Positions 1 to 14,000 of a DNA stretch of 64,000 nucleotides are shown one piece after another; position 1 is the first letter of the stretch, and each line of letters starts with the position of its first letter. Under the pieces are notes generated by a model. It was not told where the DNA came from, did not search any database, and saw only the letters and a program-made list of their open reading frames with translations. Source of the DNA: Margaritifera margaritifera (Eukaryota; Mollusca; Bivalvia; Unionida; Margaritiferidae). The DNA is taken from NCBI GenBank assembly GCA_029931535.1, contig JAQPZY010001560.1, positions 3,844,001 to 3,908,000 on the forward strand, read 5' to 3'. A program made the translations under genes and the position numbers.

Positions 1-1121
1 TGCATATACACTTTATGGGTGGGGCAATAAACCTATAAACAGTTTCTGAGTTTTGAAATTAGGGCCTAGTCCCCAGGGGGCAGGGAAGGATCCAGGGGAC
101 AATGATAGCTGTATAAAATGATAGTTGTATAAATGCCTTGTCAATTTTATGCAGGGAGTGTGATCATATATATATGGTATAGATTAGATGACACCAACAT
201 TTAATAGACCTAGGTGAGCAATATCAGACCCACTTGGACATCTTATTTTGGTTTCCACCCAATTAAGTTTCCTGGATCCAGTTTTCATCAAACTTAATAG
301 GTACTCTACAAGTGGGTACAGGCACTTGCCTATTGACTTTTGTAACCAGCAGTCAAAGATCATTGAAGCTAAAATTGTCATTTGGGTTTCATGATATGTC
401 TATTTTTCTGAAGTTTCCTGCATTAAACTTTTATGAACTTCATAGTTGCATTACACCTGAGAAAAGTCAACTCTTTGAGAGTCTTCAGTTAATAGATCAA
501 AGGTCAAGGTCACTGAATGTGAAATTGCATTTCCATTCCATAGAGGGTCAAAAATGCAGATCTCAGTATGACTGGTGTTCAGATTTTGACTTCATTTATG
601 CCTAACAATACCAGGCCAACTCATTACAGGTTAAGGTCATTTGAGGTAGGGTTATGTTAATTTTACATTTGTAATAGCTACAGTTGGTGGTGGTGGGAAT
701 CGGCCACTCGTGTGATGCCTATTTTTTTCCTGCAGTTTACATGGTTGTGGCTCTTTGCCATTTTAATGAATTCCAGAGACTGACTCCATTTGTTAAAATT
801 TGCCCATCCTTTCTACCCCCCCCCCTCCCCCCCCCCCCCCCATTACAAGTTGCATGCATTACAGGGTGGATAGATAAGTTGGAATTATTTCCCTTTGCCC
901 TTACTGTGGACAGGATGTAAATTGTGTGAGTTAATGATGAGTAATTCAAAATGTTTTACTTTGCTGACCTCTAGTGCTTCTGTAAAAGCAGGTCTAATTC
1001 TTTACATAAATATATCTCATATACACTGTACTTTTCCATGTATTGTCAATATGAACATTAAGTTTATTTTTCTCTGTAATTATCACAGGTTGGCATTTAT
1101 GAACACTTTTATTTTCCATAG
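1..1121 (+). other. Intron before exon 1
   Basis: No coding exon is seen. It holds a fragment resembling the end of a composite repeat (GGTGAGCAATATCAGACCCA at about 213), a ggtcaaggtcac motif near 508, and a poly-C run at 816-841. Confidence 0.75.
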
Positions 1122-1192
1122 GGTGAACAGCCAGATGAAGACGATGCGTATGCACTTGTTGCTGCCCTGAAGAGGATCAATGCACTTTATAG
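1122..1192 (+). CDS. SA exon 1 of window (71 nt)
   Basis: Acceptor ttccatag and donor AG|gtaaca. Read from the first base it gives [18 protein letters not shown] and INALY plus two bases that complete a serine codon in the next exon. It corresponds to the acidic GEEADDDDIYNVL...LKRL stretch of vertebrate STAG1. Exon start at GGT keeps phase 0 with an unseen upstream exon. The short length makes the match modest alone, but the phase and the next exon confirm it. Confidence 0.88.
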
Positions 1193-4100
1193 GTAACACA
1201 GTTGATCTGCTTGTAATAACTGTTAATTGGAAATCCAGGTATAGAGGAACTTGTTTATAATAAACTTGAATGTAACCAAGACTCTGATAAGGCTTAGACA
1301 GAAGTAGTGATCATGGTCTCAAGCATCAAGTAATCTTTAGGTTATCATTTAAATTCTGTTACAACAAAATGATTCCACTGGTAGATACACCATATTATTT
1401 GAAGAACAATATGTTGACAAGCATTAATACAATTTGGCATGAAAGTGAAGGAATAAATGTTAATAAAGTCCTGAAAGTTCATTGGTTCTAACCTTATAGT
1501 AATGAAAGTTAAAGAGAACCAAAATTTTGAATGTTGAGCTTGAGTTCCTTCTTCAAAAGGTTTCAAGTATATGGGACCAGATCTGTTTATAAATGCAGAT
1601 TTGCTGTTCAGTCGTAGAAGAAACAGCTGTCAAATTTTGGAATAAATTGTAGAATGTGAAGTTTCATCTACAGATTGACTTTATCTCATATCAGACTCAA
1701 ATTTTGAAAAATGCAGACTTTTCCTGATGTTGGTTGTAAAAATGCTTTTTGAACATGAAACTCACAAAGTGTTTTGTTCTCTTTTTGGCCAGGAACGATT
1801 TTGACTTCGGGGCTCACAAGTTGAATAATTTATTGCATAAGCTGTGCACAGCAATATACCATTATTTAACATGTTCCTTGTACACTGGTACATCTTCAGA
1901 TTGAAACCCCCAGGATCAAATTAAAATTTCGATTTTGAGAGGTTTTTAGTGTACTGAAGTTTTCTATTTTTGCTCAGAAATGAGAAATGATCATATCTGT
2001 CCTCTGACATACAAGTACATGTACTGTAAAACATCAATTATCTGACCTATTGGGGGACATGTCCAGATAATTGGTCATCCAGATGATACAATTTTGGTCA
2101 AAAATCAAACTGTATGGAAGTATCTGGATAAAATGGGTTTGATTTTCGTATGTTTGACTGTATATGTATTGGTAATTAAATAAATAATAACATTTTGTAA
2201 AAATTTGACATGTTAAAGAGCAGAAAAGGTAGAAACAATAAAAATTATTATTTAGATACTTGTATTAAATACTTAACACCTATCGGAGATTTACTTGGAC
2301 TAGTCAATAAAAGAATGACAATATAGGTGTGTTGGATGGTTATTTCATGTGTGGTCTTGTGAACACAAGTGTCAAATGGATTTGATCAAGGTAATCTTGG
2401 CGGATATGGATTATATGCACATGTATGCTGGTAGCTGATAAACTATCACCTGTTCAGTCACCATTGATCATTGGTCAACAGTTAATTATGTTGACTTGGA
2501 CATCAGAATGCCTTTAATTGAACCTTTATGAATCTTGAATTATGCTTGATTAGCCTGATATTTCTATATGACAAATTACATATTGTCTTAGCAACACTCA
2601 CTTAGCGACATTGACTGTAAGAATAAACTTTCTCTCTTTGTATCTCACTCTCTCCCTCTCCTTTTCCTAATTATATTTTATTTCTACTTTAAAAATTTAA
2701 TTTAGTTATAATACCATTGTAATTTTAACTGTATGAGGTTATATTTTGATTGTGTTTGTTTATGATTTCTGTTATTCTTTTCTGTGTTGGTGTTGTCATC
2801 TGCAAAATAGTTTAATTTACAGATGTACATTGTAATCAGTAAAAATGTCATTGGACACAGTAGTAGTATGAACATGCTAATCAGATTATTCACATGTAGA
2901 TAATCGACGTTTTCCTGTAAGTGTTTTAACAAAACTTAAATAGCCAGTTAGTATTTGAAATGTACGTGACAATCTAGTTTTTATTATATCTGTATGTGTT
3001 TTCATGTTGATTTTTTTCCCCTCACCATGGTCTTTGGTTGTTTAAAGACCATTGACTGACCACATGCCTGATTAACTTTGGTTTTGTGAGGTTATTTATT
3101 TCGTAAAAATTAACATGCTACTGAAAATTTTAAAATTTCTTCCACTTTTCAGATTAGAGAGGTTTCAGTTTATTGAGTTTCCTGTTGAAATTACAAAAGG
3201 AAAAGTTCAATGCCAGAAAAAGTTAGTTTAAATAGGATTTGGTTTACTTTGGTTTCAGTGGTGAAAATTTTTACTGAATCTCATAATTAATGAATGCAAG
3301 ATTTGGATTCAAATATTTGTATATTGGAAATGTCTCCATGGTAGTTTTTTTTGTGTGACTTTTATGGTCAAGTATATATGTAACCAAACAGAAATATAGG
3401 GAACTGCACAATGTGAACCACTAAAATTGAAATATCAAAAAAATTAAATGTATGGAATTTTCTATAATCATAAATTTGAGAGAATTTTAGGACATGGAAA
3501 TTTACCCATGTATGATATCATGCAAATGTAAAGATGGTATGTCACAAAAATAACATTTGTGTTAAATGTTATGTCACAGTATGACATGATTTATATGGCA
3601 TAACCAGTCACAGTACCACATGATTTATATGGCATGACAAGTCAGTTTGACATGATATATATTGCACGACAAGTGACAGTGTGACATGATTTGCATGGCA
3701 TGACAAGTGTGATACGATTTGTATGCCAAGTCACAGTGTAACATGATTTTTATAGTATAACAAGTGACTGTGACATGATTTTTATGACCTGACAAGTCAC
3801 AGTGTGACATGATTTTTATGTCGTGACAATATGACGTTAAGTATTTAAGTATTTTCATTCTTGTAGTTGCCATAACTTAAACTCTTGGGGATTGTGGGAT
3901 GAATTGTTCCATGTTGTCAAGATGGCCATTGAGAACCCAGGACTGCCAGATGAGGTGAGTTAAGCCATAGGCTTTCTTTTTTGGAGGGTTTAGAGGATAC
4001 ATGTTTTGAATTTGTCACTATTGCCACACCTGCATTTGAAGAGAGCAAGACCGAGAGGTTGATTTTCCTCTATGCCATGAAGCATCTATCATAACTGAAT

Positions 4101-7100
4101 AGGTTCATGAGTGGCAAAATAAAATTCTCTCTGTCATTGTTTATTAGTAACTTTTCATGCATCTATTTGAAGAAAGAAATTAACATTTTAATACCTGAGA
4201 GGTATTTGGAGTTGTTGTCATTAAGTAAGTTGGAAGTGCTTCTTATATTTGATTATTATAAGCAGCTTAGGTTTTTTTAAGACTACCTAGGAGACTCCTC
4301 AAAGGTTCATTACATTGATTTGTCTTAAACACTATGTCATTTAACCATTTGCAGCATCAGTTATGGATTTGAAATTTGTGGTTTAATAAGACAGGTGTTT
4401 TCTTAGCTCAGCTTTGAATATTTTAATTTTCTTTAGCTCTACCTGTTATAGACCAGGAGAGCTTATGGGATGGTCTGTTGTCTGTCATCCGTCTCTTAGC
4501 ATAAGTTTGTTATTGCTACTCAGCCTAACCTACATGGAGGATTGCCATGAAACTGTACACATGTACACATACATTCATCATGTGGTCTAGTTGGTCCTAA
4601 ATGAAAATGGTGCTGTTAGGACATTCAGTCTTGAAAATCTTGGTATTGCTATTCTTCCTGAATGGATGGTCATATAATCATGAGGTTTTCGCTAAAAGAT
4701 GTGTAGTTGGTCTTAAATGAAAATGGGGTTGATTTGATATCCAGTATAACCACCACACCAGCCATCTTGAAAATCTTGCTATTGCTACTTTTCCTGAACG
4801 GAAAGTCAAAATGACATGGGGGTTTTCACCAGAAGACCTGCACATCCATTATGGCTGCCACAGTGGCCATCTTGAAAATCTTGTTATAGCTACTCCTTCT
4901 GATTGGATGGCCATATCAACATGTAGTTTTTCCCTGAAAGACTTCTTATGATGTCCAGTTTGGTCCTAAATGAAAATGGTGCTGCTCAGACATCTAATAT
5001 AGCAGCCACAGTGGCCATCTTGAAAATCTTGTCACTACTTCTCCTGAATCGTCTTTCCAACATTGAGTTTTTACTGAAAGACTTCTTACGATGTCTAGTT
5101 TGTCATAAATGAAAATGGTGCTGATCTGACATCCAATATTGCCACCACAATGGCCATCTTGAAAACCTTGTTATGGCTACTTCAAGATAGCAGGTCATGT
5201 TGACATTGTGTTTTCACCAAAAAACTTGTGATGTCTAGTAGGCCGTTTTGGAAATGGTATGCATCTGTTATCCAATATGGCCACCACAGCAGTCACCTTG
5301 AAAATCTTGTTGATACTCCTCCAAAATGGAAAGTTGTATCCGCATGAGGTTTTCACTGAAAGACTTCTTTAGATTTCTTGTTAGTCCTAAATTAAAATGG
5401 GGCTGATCTGATGTTTAATATGGCCACCATGGTGACCATCTTGAAAATCTTGTTATTACTAATGTTCTTAGTTATTTTAATATGACGTTTTCATCAGAAG
5501 AGTTCTTATAGTGTCAAGTTGGTCCAAAATGAAAATGATGAAAACTGACCCTCAGTATGGCCACCATGGTTGTCATCTTGAAAATATTATCTCTATTCCT
5601 CCCACATGGATGGCCATATCAACATGGGGTTTTGACCAATAGACTTCTTATGATACCTAGTTGGTCCTAAATGAAAATGGTGCCAATCATACATCCAATA
5701 GGGCTGTCACAATGGCTGTCCTGACAGTCTTGTTGTCACCTCTCTCCCTGAATGGATGGTCATATTGACATGGGGTTTTCACCAAAAGATTTGTAAAGAT
5801 GTCTACTTGTCCAAAATGAACATTGTGCCAGTCTGACATACAATATGTCCACCACAGCAGCTAATTTGAAAATGTTGTTATTGCTGCAGATTATCAGAGA
5901 TACTTTCAACACTTGGCAGTTAAATGGAAGGAATGGTCATATCTTGAATTCTTGGAAATTTTTTCGACCAATGGAGCATCAGTTTCTTCGAGGGACTCAT
6001 GTTGCTTCTTTTTTTTTTTCTTCAGATTGTATGTAAAGCTATTAGCAGCTGTTACATGGCCCTTCTTTGGTATCTACAGAAATTGGATGAACATAACCCA
6101 GATAAGGTAAGTTGGAAGAAAGAAAAGGAGAAAAGAAAAATAATGATTTCGATGGTATCAGCAAGTCACATAATTTTATGTATATTGAAAGCCATTGTGC
6201 TTGTATAACTCTTGATGACATACTGTTCGATCACAATTTGATGTCGATATCAAAATTTGAGAGGAAGAGTTTATAGTGTGCATACATTTTTTTTGTTCCA
6301 GCAGTAACTCCTGAAACACATGGCAAAATTTTAAAAAAGCCACTGGACTTTTTTACCTTATTCATTTCTGTGTTGCTCTCATTAGTGTATGCAAATAGGT
6401 GACCAAAATATGACTGAGTATAGAAACTTTTCAGATTTACATATATACCTGAATCTAATAGTAGAATTCTCATGACCCCTTGACAAGGTTCCCATGGTCA
6501 TGGAAAATCCTGGAAAAACAAAATTGTCAAGGAAAGTAATGGAAAAGTCGTGGACAAACATTTTGTCATTGAAAGTAATGGAAAAGTCATGGAAAATGGC
6601 CAAAAATTGAAAATCTTCCTTTTCTTGCTTGTCGGTCCTGTAGTGTTAAAGTGGGTGGATCAGATGTCTGTAAGGGGAGGATGAGGCCATCTGGACAAAA
6701 AAGCTGAAGATGTGGTTATCTTTCCTATCATGTTGTTCAGTATTATCATTATTTCCTGTATACAGATCCAACTTTCTGACCTTTTCGTTGTAAACATCAG
6801 ACCTACCAACCCTTATGATTTGACCGTAAGTCTTACTGAAATAACCCTTAAATTACAGACTTGCAGAATAATAGCAAAAATTATAAAAATATGATCATTC
6901 TGGTCAAATCCGGAAACTGGCTTGTCCGTGTTTGAACCAGATCCAGGTTAGATTTCAGATTCAGTGGAGTTGGTCAGGGAACCAGTCTAACTTTTACAGT
7001 AGTATCTTAGATGCTTTAAACTGCCCATATTTTTCATGAAAAGTGCCTGCATAATCAAGCTGGTGCTTATAGCATTTTCTAGAAATGGTGTCATGAGCAA

Positions 7101-10100
7101 AAACTTTAAAAACGAAAGGGACAATAAGCCACTTAAAAAGTTTCAACTGTCAGCATAGAAATATAAAAAGAAATATTCAGATTGTTGTGGAATAAAGCAG
7201 GAAAGGTCAGCACATTTATTGGACATAATGTGTTGATTTGAGTATGTCTTGTGGCAGGAAACATGATTGCCGTCGACACTTGAAATTGAAGAAAGAAAAA
7301 AAAGAGGTTAAATAAGGTTGTGAGATATAGCAAGAAGCCTTTGAGCTCCATGGGGTTTGGAACTGTAGTTTCTGAAATTGTACTGGAGGTAATTATGGTC
7401 TAAGTGTAATTTACACACTTTTTTTAGTTGAACATAATGTTTGCCTTTGCTGCATTAGTCTTGGATCACACTTCTGAACTTTTTAAATGTGTGTTTCCAC
7501 GTTGACAATAGCAGTACATGAAATTTTGTTATGCCTTACTGAAAATTGGTCTAACTTGCAGAACAGTTTTGACTGCCTTGCCGAGAAGTCTTGCTACTAG
7601 GGTTGGCAGGTCTGATACTATGAAGAATTAAGTAGTGGAAAATTAGAAATTTGTCATGTAGAAGTCATGGAGAAAAAAAAATCACATTAGTGTAGGAACC
7701 CTACCTTGACCTAGCTATTAAACCCCCTGCAGGCACAGGAATGTAGAAAAAGTCTGCTGCACACCTGCATTTTTGCAAGAGGTGAGTAATGTAATCAGGA
7801 GCTGTGGTGGCTCAGAGGTTAGTGTGCTGGACTTGTGACTGAAAGAGTGCAGGTTCTAATCCTACCATTACACTATGGTGTGTCCTTGAGCAAAGCACTT
7901 TACTCCAATTGCCTCACCAATAAATAACCTATTTGTGTTGCTGACCCATAAAATAAAGAAAACTCCAAAGGATTCAAACTAAATTGGCAATATGTTTGTA
8001 TTAGAATAGTACGGATTTCTGTAAAACTGTTATTTGTAAACAAGAAGAAGCCTGTGATGAACAGGAAATCAAAAGAAGCCGTATATGGCTATGCTTTGTG
8101 ACCCATGAACCGAAACTTCGCCTGCCTTTACAGACAAGTTTTAAATATAGAATGACCCCTGACCCCAGTGAAAAGGGATATAACTCGTATCTCTTCTCAA
8201 AAACGAACTTTGTTCTGCAGAGATAGCTTTAATTCACAGACAAACAGATGAAGATTTTGAACTATACCTGTCACGCTGGCACAAAAGGTGACTTCCATTT
8301 CTGCTGCAATAATATGACTACTTTTCCCATCATCCAGCACATGGAATTACTTATACCCTCTACCCTAATGATAAAAACTGCCTCGCTTACAAATGTGACA
8401 TATTGACACTTTCAAGTTACATTGTCAGTGTGACTGGAGTACGGAGTACAAGCAAGATAAGAAATGTTTACACATCGATTCACATGATATTCCTTTATCA
8501 AAACAATGCCTTCCTCGTGATGCAAAAATTCAGTTTGCATATACTGAGTGGTCACTGTAGATATGCACCAGTGACCACTTGAGGCAGGGAGAAACCATTG
8601 TTTGGTTAGGAAACACGTGGTCGCTGACTGCGGAAGGCAGGTGACTGTTACAGGACATTATCTAGGAAATTTGCCGAGGGGAGGGGATTAGAATGATCGT
8701 TGTGAACAGGTGACCGCTAAGCAAAGGTGATCGTTAGGACAGGTTTGACTATATGGCTTCAAGTAGCTTTACTTCGAGTCTTGAAAAAAAGGAGACATTT
8801 TTTGTTGATAATTTAAGGTGGAAACTTGAAAGTTGTACTCATGCTGTTACTACATGCCTTCAATGCAAGGAGAATCTGATACTGCGAAATCTTTAAACAA
8901 CTTGTTGTACATATGTTGACATGCAATAGAGTTAAAGATAATGTGGGTGAAAAAATCTAGAGTTTTCAGGCCCAAAAAAGTTAAGGAATTGGAAAAATCT
9001 TCAGATATCATGGAAAGACTGTACAGGTTTATAAACTCAAGCTCCATAGTAGTAGAGATGGAAGAATTTCACTGGTCATACTCTCCCAACCTATATTTTG
9101 AACTTCAAGACTGAATGGGTAAAGAATTTCTTGCCCTGTGGGCTATATTGTAGACCCATCATCAAGATGCTAAAGTTGCACCTTGACAGAAATTGGTAGA
9201 TAGAATTTTCATGGAAACACCAAATTTGCTCTGAAAATTCCACTAAAGTGTCATGGAAAGATATTTGCTAATTCTTAATTTGAACCTTAAGATATCCATA
9301 ATTAATCCTCTCCATAATTACAGGAAGATATGTTGCGACTCAAACACTACCAGAAAGATCTTTTTGCATCCTGTCACCAGCTGTTGTACCACAACCAAGA
9401 TAAAATAAGTGAAGAGGTAGGTTCATGTTATATTTCTATATAATCATGTAGTCATTTGAAATTTATGATATCATTCTTTCTACCAAGGCAGATTTTTCTC
9501 TTTATTTCTCTCTCTCTCTCTGTGTCTCTGTCTCTCTTTCTAGGTATGTGCACACTTGTATGGTTGTACACATCTATTTTTGTGTATCATACATTGTCTT
9601 CCACATTCTGTGAATTCTACTAATTTGTGTAATTTTTATGGTTGCTACAAACAAGGAATTTACAAGACCTAATGAAATATGATTATTCTGTGGAAACCAT
9701 AGAACCTCTTTCCCAAATCAAGAATTTACTGCTAATGAAAATGTCATTTGTCACAAAAGCATGAAAATGGATACCAGTGAGAATAAATGAATTCACTGTA
9801 TTGCACTATTCCTTTCCAGCAGTAGGAGCCATGATGGCTCAGTGGTTACCATACTGGAGTCACGATTGAAAGGGTGTGGGTTCGAATAATAATATTGGAT
9901 CAGCCAGTGTTGGTTACCATGGTGTTTCCTTGGGCAAAGCACTTTACTCCAATCCTCTTGGGACTAAATAACCTGCTTATGGTGCTGTGCTGTAAAACAG
10001 CAAATGCTAAAGACCTTTCAAAGCATATATATGTTATTGTTGTTTGGCCTTTGAGTTCGAGGATGACCATGACATCACTAACTGGCTTGGTTTCTGTGAG

Positions 10101-10969
10101 CACGCGAGTGACTGATCAGGCCAATTTGTGCTTTGAACTGTCTGTGGCACACTGGACAGGAGATACCGCTTGGGTTTGCTTGATCAACAGAGGATGTGCT
10201 GCAGTTCTGAGAGTTGCACTGCTCACCCTTCTGCACTGCCTCAGCAGTTCCCCTTAGCTCATATTCTGTAGCTTCAGTATAGATGAGACTGCACAAGGTA
10301 GAACAATCCTATGTGAGATCTTCCCAAGACTCCGAGTCAGTGTTGAAGTGTTTCAAAGATATCTTGAGGGAGTCTTTAAAGCATTTCTTCTGACCTCCAT
10401 GAGATTGCTTTCCCTTATTCAGCTCGCTGTAAAATATCTTCTTTGGTAGTTGCTCATCTGACATCCTGGTGACATGGCCTACTCATCTCAACTGTGATTT
10501 CATCAGCATTGTGTGGATTCTTGGAATGCCTGCCCATGTAGAAACTCGGTGTTTGGGACCTTGTCCTGCCATTTTATCCTCATAAGTTTCCTCAGGAGCA
10601 CATGTGAAAATGGTTCAGCTTCTTGGCATGGCATATGCACACTGTCAAGGGTTCACATGCATACAGCAGTGTCAACAACACTGGCTTTGTAGACCTTCAG
10701 TTTTATTTGTAGACTGATGCCTCTGCACTCTCACACGTTTGTGTTTAGTCTGCTGAAGGCCACACTTGCTTTGACAATTCTGGCTTTGGTTTCGTCATTG
10801 ATGTGGGTATAGTTCCTCAAGGCCACATTGACTGGACTGCATTGGAAAGTCCTTTTTATGTTGTTGAAGGCTGCCTTAGATAATGAAGTACTGTCTTCTA
10901 AACAGGCCTTTTGGAACCGATGTTTCTCATTCAGTGGTGTCTGAATGTCAGCACTGTTCTTATCAAAGC

Positions 10970-11027
<58 letters not shown>

Positions 11028-14000
11028 TGTACTTGAATTGGCCTATCAAATGTATGACAATATGGGTTGAAACAAAACAACATGAAGCTTACTATTATAT
11101 CTTTATTTCCTTTTTAAAACATTATTTGACAGAATTAAATGCACAAATACCATTAAGTGAAAAAATATTTAATTTACATTAACTAAAATTATTGCCTTAC
11201 GTTTGACTTGCATTTTGTATATCCCCTATGCATACACACATTCATTAATTTTTTTAAATTTTTATTCTCGCTGTATCGCAGTTTGGTGCAGTCGGCAGTT
11301 GTGGATCCCAACTACAGCATTATAATGAGGGAGAGTAGTATATATATATATATCTAACCTTACTTTGAAGTATGTGTATATGTTACTTGTAAAGGCTATA
11401 GTACTTAATACTACTTGTGTTTACTTTTACAGCTCTTGCAATATAGAAGAATCTTTGTACATACTGACATTTCATACCAAAACATGGCCCCTATGACCCA
11501 TGCTTTGTACATACTGACTTTCCATACCAAAACATGGTCCCTATGACCCATGCTTTGTACATACTGACATTCCATACCAAAACATGGTTCCTATGACCCA
11601 TGCTTTGTACATACTGACATTCCATACCAAAACATGGTCCCTATGACCTATGCTTTGAACATACTGACATTTCATACCAAAACGTGGCCCCTATGACCCT
11701 TGCTTTGTACATACTGACATTTCATACCAAAACATGGTCTCTATGACCTATGCTTCAGGGTTTTCTTAACATGGCATAGACATTGTTTCACCAATCGCCA
11801 CCAAACCTATGGTTTGGGTTAATCTCTAGTTGAATATGTGTCACACACCCAAAACTTGGTCACCATATATTACTTTTCTTAGCAGGCTCAACATTGTGTG
11901 ATAATTTTGTTCGTCACATGTTTAGTCATATTTACCTAAAATTATCAAACTTACAATGTGGTTGCATCTTGGGACATGATTTGTACAACCTTGAAAAATA
12001 CTTGAATTGGAGGGTTGCCTTGAAAACTCCTGGAATTTTTGAAACAGTTGGTTTTATCCTTGAAAAGTACTTGAATTTGTTGAAAAATTCCATATTTTCC
12101 CCAAAACTCCTGGAATTTTTCTGCATGAAGTTAAAACTGAATAAAATATATCACTTTAAATTCAGAATTTTGTTTTTTCTTATTTTACAAAAAGGGTGAA
12201 TAAATAAATAAATAAATAAAATGGGATAAAATTGGGTGGTCCAAAAAACACATGACATGGGTAGTTACCCCACGAAGTAGTATCCCTCTGATGTAGTGGC
12301 ACACTAATTAGTTATTAATGGATACGTCTTTTCTCTTCTACATTTGTATCTATTTATGCAGTGATAAATCAAACAATATCTGGAGAAAGTTCAATTTCCA
12401 TAAGAAAAATACTCGTTGAAAACCTGGAAGTCTCTGAAAAGTCCTTGAAAAACAACTTTGGAGCTGTATGAACCATGTTGGCATGAGCATGTGTCATTCA
12501 CTACAGTTGTATCAGCATGGTCTAATTAACACAGCTTGTCTGACATTGCATTGAGCTGTGTGTGAGCTATATTTTCCAACAACATGTTATCTATGCAGCA
12601 GGGGACAAAAAGCATCAAGTACATACTTTGTATCACTCCTACAACGAATGCATATTTTAAAACTAAGCAGCAACAGAAGGGTGTGGTGCCGTGCCCCAAA
12701 CTTGGCATGCCCTGCCCCAATTTCTGGTCATCTAATTACATCCTCGCTCTTATTTTATTTATTAGATTGCTGATCTGTCTCTTCTGGATGAGCATTTTTT
12801 CTTTGTACTTGTTACTCACAGTGCACTGTCCAGAATAGACTTTTAGTATGTGCCAATAAAGGCACACCAAGTGTGACTTTCCAAGCATCAGCCAGAAATA
12901 TGTGCTGATGAAAAATGGCTTTATTTATCAAGGCTTGAATAAAATGAATACACTATTTAAGGTTAGACCAGTCATTTGATGATTAAGTGATATGTGTTTG
13001 GGGTCAGAAATTGTTCAAGCAAGTGGTAGTAGACAAGATCAGCAGTCAACTGGATTCATGCATATGACAAAGTAGTTTGAGACTCAGTCCTGAAAAATCT
13101 CGAAAGTCTGTTTGAATAAAGTCAGATTTGGACGAGATTATTTGGAATGTCCCAACATATTAAAAATACTCATATTGGGTCTTTTGTTGAATTTTAGAGA
13201 TTATTTCAAGTCCAGATGGAACGTAAGCTGTTTACTTACTGACAATGCAATGCATGAAAGAGTGAAATGCTCTTATGTGCAGTGACAGCAAATGTAAAAA
13301 AGCTTCTGCATGATTTTAACAGTACATTTTGTTGATCTAAATTGAAAACAGCTATATAATATATTTTTAAATTGGTAAATTTGTATATGTCTTCCATAAG
13401 GCAAATTAAGGTATTATGATATGATGTCCATCCAATTGTTGCCAATATCATTTCTGCACAATAACTTGACTTCTCAATCAGCTACAGTTACCAAACTCAA
13501 GCTATAGCTTGCACTTGGGGTAAGGAAGAAACTTAGAGAATTTGGGTAAAAAGGTCAAAGATCCAGGTCACTGTGACTGCAAGAAAAATTATTTCTGCAC
13601 AGTAACATTAATTCTACATCACTGACCTGGACCAAACTTTGTGGATGGCTTGCACTTGGGGAAGAAGTCTATCGATTTTGAGGTCCAAAGGTTAAGGCCA
13701 CTGACTGTAAAGAAGAAAATTGTTTCCACACATAAATTTCAGTTTTCGACCAAGTACCTTCACCAAAGTTTGTAGAGGACCTGCATGTTTGTTAAGAAAG
13801 AAGCCTATTGATTTTGGGGTCAAAAAGTCAAAGGTCAGAGTCACTGGGTCAGAAAGAAGATAATGGGTTTTTGCATAAGTTTAATTCTGGATTTATTTTG
13901 ACCAGAGTTTACGCTGGGGTAGCACTTAAGGTATGGAAGTGGTCTATTGATTTTAGGGTCAAATGGTGGTGAAAGGTCAAGGTCATCACGGCTCAAAGAA

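Larger units (their letters stand above)
1193..3866 (+). other. Intron 1
   Basis: Contains a small TA-flanked MITE (2022-2162) and the tandem array at 3575-3836. The rest is unassigned AT-rich sequence. Confidence 0.9.
6107..9323 (+). other. Intron 3
   Basis: Holds a hAT-like element (6485-7703), a tRNA-like SINE (7798-7935) and the right end of a CAGTCAAACC MITE (about 8620-8753). Sequence at 7940-8560 and 8760-9323 is unassigned. Confidence 0.9.

Noticed and set aside
7798..7880. Possible tRNA gene from A and B boxes
   Set aside because: No cloverleaf with a plausible anticodon arm or acceptor stem; the downstream SINE core and multiple copies identify a SINE.
10883..11182. 99-codon plus-strand frame
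   Set aside because: It crosses a GT/TA microsatellite that translates to IY repeats, next to LINE debris.
11453..11752. Regular repeats that might suggest a CRISPR array
   Set aside because: Units are directly adjacent without unique spacers, and the context is an animal intron.
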